From a virus, in IMG/VR virus record IMGVR_UViG_3300031774_000098, positions 1 to 29,218 of that record: a stretch of 29,218 nucleotides of DNA. One strand, written 5' to 3'. The translations under genes were made by a program, and so were the position numbers. Numbering within the stretch: the stretch's first letter is position 1; every line of letters begins with the position of its first letter. Of the stretch, positions 26,501-29,218 are shown piece by piece. The notes below the pieces were generated by a model, which searched no databases, was not told the DNA's origin, and saw only the letters and a program-made list of their open reading frames with translations.

Positions 26501-29218
26501 TGACTGTGGAAGTTGTAATCTAATATGTTGAATTTCATTCTTATTGTCAACATAGAACTTAGCAGCTCTTAAAGTATTTTTATTACCACCATATTGAATA
26601 TCTTTAGCAATACCTTCAACAACAAGTCCCAAATCAGTCTTACATCTTAGAGTACCATTACCACTTCCATCAGCATTTCTAGGCATATCATTTGATAGAT
26701 CAGGATATCTATCAATCATATCAAATGCTGCTTTATCAACAATAACAGAGTTATTTTCAAGTAGTAAGTTCGCAGCATCACGGAACCTATCTTGTGAAGA
26801 TGGATCGATGCGAGGTGTATAAAGAACATTAGTTGCACTATCGTGATATGAAATATCAAGTTCTACTTTATTCAATGCATCAATTATTCCACCTTGGAAT
26901 TCTACTATAGGTTGAAGTTTGCTAATAGTTGCAAGATGATCTATAGGTGTTGCTGCAGATGCGTTAGTGATTGTATCTGTGAGGATATCTATCAAGTTAC
27001 CGATAGTAGAGTATACATCAGCACAATCACCTGTAGTAAAGCTTAGAACCTTAACAGCACCAGAGGTAGCACTAGCAAATGTATGAATATATTGATCTTT
27101 AGCAGGAGAAACACCAACATTAACTGTAATAGTTCCGTCTTGATGTGTTAATCCATCAGCAACTGCAGATACAAATGTATGAGCATCAGTATTTGTGGAA
27201 GGTGTAGATCCTAAGACCTGAATATCAAATGTATTCTGAGTTAAATTAGTAATTTGTGCCCACTTATTACTGATTGGGTCAGTAGATCTTGGATATGACT
27301 TCTGTGCAGCAGGACCAGAAGCACCGCCAAATGCACAACTGAATGTAATAGAATTATCATCCATCTTAATGTGATCACCAGCTTCAAATCCATGATTAGG
27401 AATTGTAAGTGTCATCACACCTGTAGTTGGGTTGTAAGCACCATCAGTAATTGTATGTGTAGTTCCTCCTACAGCAGTAATTGGAAGAACAGCATTGGCA
27501 GCAGGATCAGTTGCTCTAGGATATGATTTCTCTGCAGTATTTCCATCCATCTGACACTTGAATTTAATACCACCAGTTTTAATACCAATGCTATCTGAAG
27601 TTGTTAGTGAATGAGATCCAATAGTAAGAACCATATCACCTGTTGCAGCATTATAAGTTGCACTAGTAGGAGTAAATGTTGGAACTGCTTTACCAACATT
27701 GACTGTAATTGTGGTAGCAGTTTCTGCAGTAATAGCAAGAGATGTTCCAGATGCAGGGTCAGAAGCACGAGGATAAGCAGTTTCTAATGTATTATCATCA
27801 GCATCACAAGTGAAGGTCACACCACCATTATCGATAATAACTGTATTGGAAGTTGTTAAACTGTGTGATCCAATCTCAAGAACCATATCACCTGTTGCAG
27901 GATCATATGTTGTTCCAGATGCAGCAGTAAAGGTTCCAGATGCTCCACCACCAGCAGTGATTGCATTAGTAACACCACTTACAAAGGCATGAACACCTGC
28001 AGGATAAGTTGAATCAGTAATTGTAGTATCAGTCTTCTGTGTCAATCCATGATCACCCTGAACTGTCCAAAGAGTATTTGTGATGATGTACTCAAGCATA
28101 TCATCAACTTTCTCATAAGCAAATAAAGTTTCTTTAACTGCTGGTTCAATTTGTGCAATTTGTACTGGAGTTAAAGTTCTATCAACATAGTAAGATGCAG
28201 CATCCCAAATATGACTGTTAGATCCATTACGAAGATCTTGAACGATTGCATTCAATGAGTCACGAATATCATCTTCACAATTAACACCTGCGTCAGCAAT
28301 AACACCACCAGTTACAGCAGAAACAAATTTATGAGTATAGTTACCACCAGTAACAACTGCATTATCAGCAGCAGATACGAAGTTATGTGTAGAAGTATCT
28401 GATGATGTTCCTACGTTAATTGTAACTGTTCCAGTTTGTTTGATTATTGCACCAGCAGTTGCAGATACAAATGCATGTGTAGATGCATTAATAGATTTTC
28501 CAATATCGAGTGTAAATGTATCAGAATCAACGATAGTTACTTCAACCCACTTACCACTAATAGGATCAGTTTGTCTAGGATAAGACTTACCAGCAGTTGC
28601 AACACCAACATTAATTGAAATAGTATCAGTAGTTACAGCAGTTATTGCTTGAGCAAGATTGTATATTGGGTCTGTTGCTCTAGGATATGAATGAGTAGAA
28701 CCATGTTGATCCTTATCACAAGTAAAGTCAAGAGAATTAGCAGCAATTTTAATTGTATTAGATGTTGTTAATCCATGACCAACACTAGTTAATACCAATA
28801 CACCAGTTCCAGGATCATAAGTTGCACCCGTTACATCTTTATTACCAGCACCAGTTACAGAAATTGCACCAGCAGCAGTTCCACCAACATAAGTGTGAAC
28901 ACCTGCACCACCAAAAGCACAAGAGAATGTAAGTGAATTATCAGCAATTTGAACTCTATTACCACTTGCTAGGTTATGAGCACTAGCAGTATTAATTGTT
29001 AAAATACCAGTTGCATGATCATAAGACGCAGTGCTGACATCCTGAGTTGTTGTTCCAACTGCAGTTACATCAAGAGATGTATTGTATGCAGCATCAGCAA
29101 CTCCAGTGTTGTTAGATGCCCCACCAGCAGTTCCATCAGCACCACTTGCTCTTGGGTATGTTTTCTGAGTTGTGTTACCATCACTATTATAATCACAAGT
29201 AAATGTAAATGAATTTGG
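20549..29218 (-). CDS. Giant repeat-rich virion protein (at least 2889 aa; N-terminus beyond right edge)
   Basis: The frame is open from the right edge to the TAA at 20551-20549. A TTG at 28798 lies inside an ongoing repeat, so it is not a credible start and the true start is outside the window. The upstream part holds beta repeats built from YDPTTGDMVLTIGSHSL, FTCDMDGN, YPRATDP, TITVNVG and HTFVSA motifs, broken by helical modules of about 75 residues near 28293-28063, 26650-26445 and 24285-24065. A jelly-roll, carbohydrate-binding-like domain typical of phage fibres (NLWVNPEVF to GLYLWGAKL) spans about 23436-22810. Near the C-terminus two VNGxLQ modules stand in tandem (21460-20995), followed by two GSGY repeats. 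It precedes the gp10-like gene, the region where T4 carries gp7, but I see no firm gp7 similarity. A long baseplate-linked fibre is the likely role. No enzyme motif was seen. Confidence 0.85.
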   Translation of the reverse strand, partial: PNSFTFTCDYNSDGNTTQKTYPRASGADGTAGGASNNTGVADAAYNTSLDVTAVGTTTQDVSTASYDHATGILTINTASAHNLASGNRVQIADNSLTFSCAFGGAGVHTYVGGTAAGAISVTGAGNKDVTGATYDPGTGVLVLTSVGHGLTTSNTIKIAANSLDFTCDKDQHGSTHSYPRATDPIYNLAQAITAVTTDTISINVGVATAGKSYPRQTDPISGKWVEVTIVDSDTFTLDIGKSINASTHAFVSATAGAIIKQTGTVTINVGTSSDTSTHNFVSAADNAVVTGGNYTHKFVSAVTGGVIADAGVNCEDDIRDSLNAIVQDLRNGSNSHIWDAASYYVDRTLTPVQIAQIEPAVKETLFAYEKVDDMLEYIITNTLWTVQGDHGLTQKTDTTITDSTYPAGVHAFVSGVTNAITAGGGASGTFTAASGTTYDPATGDMVLEIGSHSLTTSNTVIIDNGGVTFTCDADDNTLETAYPRASDPASGTSLAITAETATTITVNVGKAVPTFTPTSATYNAATGDMVLTIGSHSLTTSDSIGIKTGGIKFKCQMDGNTAEKSYPRATDPAANAVLPITAVGGTTHTITDGAYNPTTGVMTLTIPNHGFEAGDHIKMDDNSITFSCAFGGASGPAAQKSYPRSTDPISNKWAQITNLTQNTFDIQVLGSTPSTNTDAHTFVSAVADGLTHQDGTITVNVGVSPAKDQYIHTFASATSGAVKVLSFTTGDCADVYSTIGNLIDILTDTITNASAATPIDHLATISKLQPIVEFQGGIIDALNKVELDISYHDSATNVLYTPRIDPSSQDRFRDAANLLLENNSVIVDKAAFDMIDRYPDLSNDMPRNADGSGNGTLRCKTDLGLVVEGIAKDIQYGGNKNTLRAAKFYVDNKNEIQHIRLQLPQSIYAHERLAHYMKQAVSGDLDYNNTDNIITGDWGITNDTPGAQFNVSAATYDVASGDLTMNIGTHQVPAGRMIQLATNSLSFSCTYGSGNHTYVGGIVKYANTGDHTFVTGAENAIAAGGLNFTAQAGTNYDPTTGKMEIFIGTHTLTTDNAATIANNGITFTCTKDGNASNHAYPRATDPASGKTLTITAVTATSITVNVGIANALMVTGADTFHTYNGGTSTNAITVSGGSQFDVLGAEYDPLSGQLDMTIGSHSLAAPTTHTAEAGSAYNPTTGVMTLKVSGHNFSNGDLVYLDDGAITFSCTYGAGNHNYTGGPAIGAVSGGGNVFNVTDADYTPTTGVMVLTIGAHSLTTSDTVTIAAGSLDFQCDMDNYGSTHSYPRTTDPSYNTEIAITAVGTDTITVNVGVSSPGTAYPRANDPISNKWIAISGVTTDTFDIQVLDVTPSTNTDTHTFVSGAAGAIKRAVTRVTIGQDKLSFTCAMDGNTATKTYPRATDPVYNTAIAVSAVTAERITVNVGQSSGFVISDVDYNPTTGDMEMTIGNHALTTSNTVTIAPDVLAFTCDADNHQTTHTYPRTTDPSYNTAIAISGVTATTITVNVGAASGGQTKTYPRSTGVDYAYQRDLKILSSTADTITVNVTDGKPTSIDSPHTFVSAIANCVTVPGDCANVKDAIDTLITTVNDIIAPTGSDYDIGGNRLYFNRDYITQEIAGKQSSLGLLGTELQYTIDSGSYAASTYDYSDYRTYIEEFIIAAISDLQTGGNNSVITQMEKFLDATKKITPVGDELYAFFFAHELIKTLSEKAIKNLLYSSNTSVSGQQYAATHTNIDAYRDTETPTDIDKVWYRMRDLIDFGLDTLFPGDIEARSVVKNILYNKNYYKAEITSLVTSQFGSNTWLYNSFIDDVVNNIQYDYITSNTVDTQTAYTLDFSAVSGSFVVGETITNNSTTAIVLYTSGSKMVIGSVIGTLYTAGANLTAPGSGATATIATGGITAAHEWYNNYSNVKTIENAKDSVSSLIQGSVNNTNLWVNPEVFDQNWATSLLTVTGNAAISPDSTLTSEKLVVAASAGEHKIERTYTLTSFDTFDVDTIKWDSSTETFDTGANSAAQTFTSSFFAKQGENQQIRFTLFLDSGIENAQFSVNLNTGEVGSLFATSGMNVSAHGSIPLGDGWYRLYMTVDFGYGFSTVKNRISVLSNTGLLDWTGTGGTGLYLWGAKLTTKALGTYVSVLGTEFYTNAEYNIKTFALDLLREYMKQALNNTLVSPSPSASFYPFYDTASAAYYNTDTAMTLIGSSLDIISGQLKDNEHYTTITGNNALPTLTKFYGDIVVPVGISGEIVQSDYAYSVTSDVSAEIQQLTLNEAKVAKVYKRFRIDGNITDGPFTMNESVQKQGDSGITGVVYGFHEDANYSYLDVAVTAGTWQVTDVIQGAANTTLAQISAIDSRMHLINVKGNFVENVAFQGFTSNKTAEPVSYTINSAAVLDNTGGKLTVDTASLLGSLETTSVVYPNSSKIYLDVKKFNGFDVKVGDKVASTGHVRLTVTVDSTLNTFTVGNRLYRIVNDGQDDDNYGIITEYDSVNNYIYYVPVEGTIGSSDTVGDYSTTNVTLVGKATVSGDLSVAGAASARIQEIRDVSINKRLYLTNVNGTFSARDGLRGGDNYRSASIGKKVLKARTKRFFKGFDGTQTTFNLTTANGQQYLPDPEGHMMVFVNGILQPPGAGNAYTAFSDKIQFSEAPELGASFTGFYLGKLRQLDDIGFEFDSLRQSFNLKRDDIFYSLTLTDGVQSSTIRPENNIIISVNGVLQEPGVGFELVGSRIIFSEVPRFGSTFVGFSYVGSEADVDADVVVPPVEAGDFIDIEGEVSDREVAVIESSNSLITFDYLGSVFGQNANATAVLTSGYIERVSVTSGGSGYTSRPVVRLDSISGFEGQVKALVGIAGVTVTNVGSGYQDPGVDVETTVPSDWTPPDLSLYGEELVDPEIL
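20995..21460 (-). repeat. Tandem VNGxLQ beta modules near the giant protein's C-terminus
   Basis: Two adjacent modules of about 75 residues share the order TFNL or SLTL, then VFVNGILQPPG or ISVNGVLQEPG, then IQFSEAPELGASFTGFYLG or IIFSEVPRFGSTFVGFSYVG. The clear alignment shows a tandem duplication. A related VNG/FNGILQE module is present in T4 gp10, which links it to baseplate proteins. Confidence 0.75.
24500..29218 (-). repeat. Coding tandem beta repeats in the giant protein
   Basis: About 12 copies of a Cys-containing strand motif (FTCD or FSCT/FSCA), 12 copies of a YPR motif (mostly YPRxTDP) and 9 copies of an HTFVS-like motif can be counted on the minus strand. The basic unit is roughly 60-75 residues. 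Two subtypes alternate: FTCDxDGN followed by YPRxTDP, and FSCTYGxGNHxYxGG. Copies are diverged at DNA level and are interrupted by helical modules. Limits are approximate and the array continues past the right edge. Confidence 0.8.

Noticed and set aside
28796-28798. TTG as start of the giant gene
   Set aside because: The frame stays open to the window edge and encodes the same repeat motifs upstream (YDPGTGVLVL precedes it), so the TTG is internal.
24500-29218. CRISPR-like array suggested by periodic DNA motifs
   Set aside because: The periodicity is in a coding frame, repeat copies differ at DNA level, and there are no constant-length spacers.
20549-29218. Assignment of the giant protein as gp7
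   Set aside because: Only position relative to gp8 and the gp10-like gene supports it; no motif of T4 gp7 was recognised.

Overview
This window is a stretch of a marine T4-like myovirus genome (cyanophage or pelagiphage type). It carries the baseplate and tail-fibre part of the late gene cluster. The reasons are: (i) all nine genes read on the minus strand with tiny gaps or overlaps; (ii) base composition is AT-rich (about 40% GC by eye) with A/T-ending codons; (iii) one gene is a clear homologue of T4 baseplate wedge protein gp8, and another begins with the N-terminal motif shared by T4 gp9 and gp10; (iv) T4-type late promoter octamers (TATAAATA or CATAAATA) lie at gene junctions; (v) DUF4815, YHYH, 2OG-Fe(II) oxygenase and Mtd_N-type proteins are familiar from marine T4-like phages. 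The sequence alone does not identify the host; a cyanobacterium is the most likely guess.

Layout in the direction of transcription (right to left): a giant fibrous protein of at least 2889 aa, open at the right edge; a 406-aa gp9/gp10-type protein with a C-terminal cupredoxin domain; a 1380-aa protein with cupredoxin, YHYH and many GSGY beta repeats; gp8 (510 aa, enlarged by two insertions); a 2534-aa DUF4815 protein; three small proteins of 98, 83 and 89 aa; a 199-aa 2OG-Fe(II) oxygenase-like protein; a rho-independent terminator; and a tail fibre with an Mtd_N-type start that runs off the left edge (at least 1499 aa).

Three late promoter candidates divide the cluster. One overlaps the stop codon of the giant gene and would drive the 406-aa and 1380-aa genes. 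One sits just after the 1380-aa stop and would drive gp8 through the oxygenase. One follows the terminator and would drive the tail fibre. Nothing else is seen in the intergenic DNA, and no gene-free stretch exceeds 80 bases.

Taken together the genes appear to build the baseplate rim and its adhesive appendages. gp8 and the gp9/gp10-like N-terminus anchor to the wedge, while the very long repeat proteins form fibres or whiskers. Several small beta modules (GSGY, TSGA, FPxSG and VNGVLQ types) recur in unrelated genes of the cluster. The most striking signal is a complete plastocyanin-like copper ligand set (His, Cys, His, Met) in two adjacent virion genes, with a third, degenerate copy lacking the ligands.
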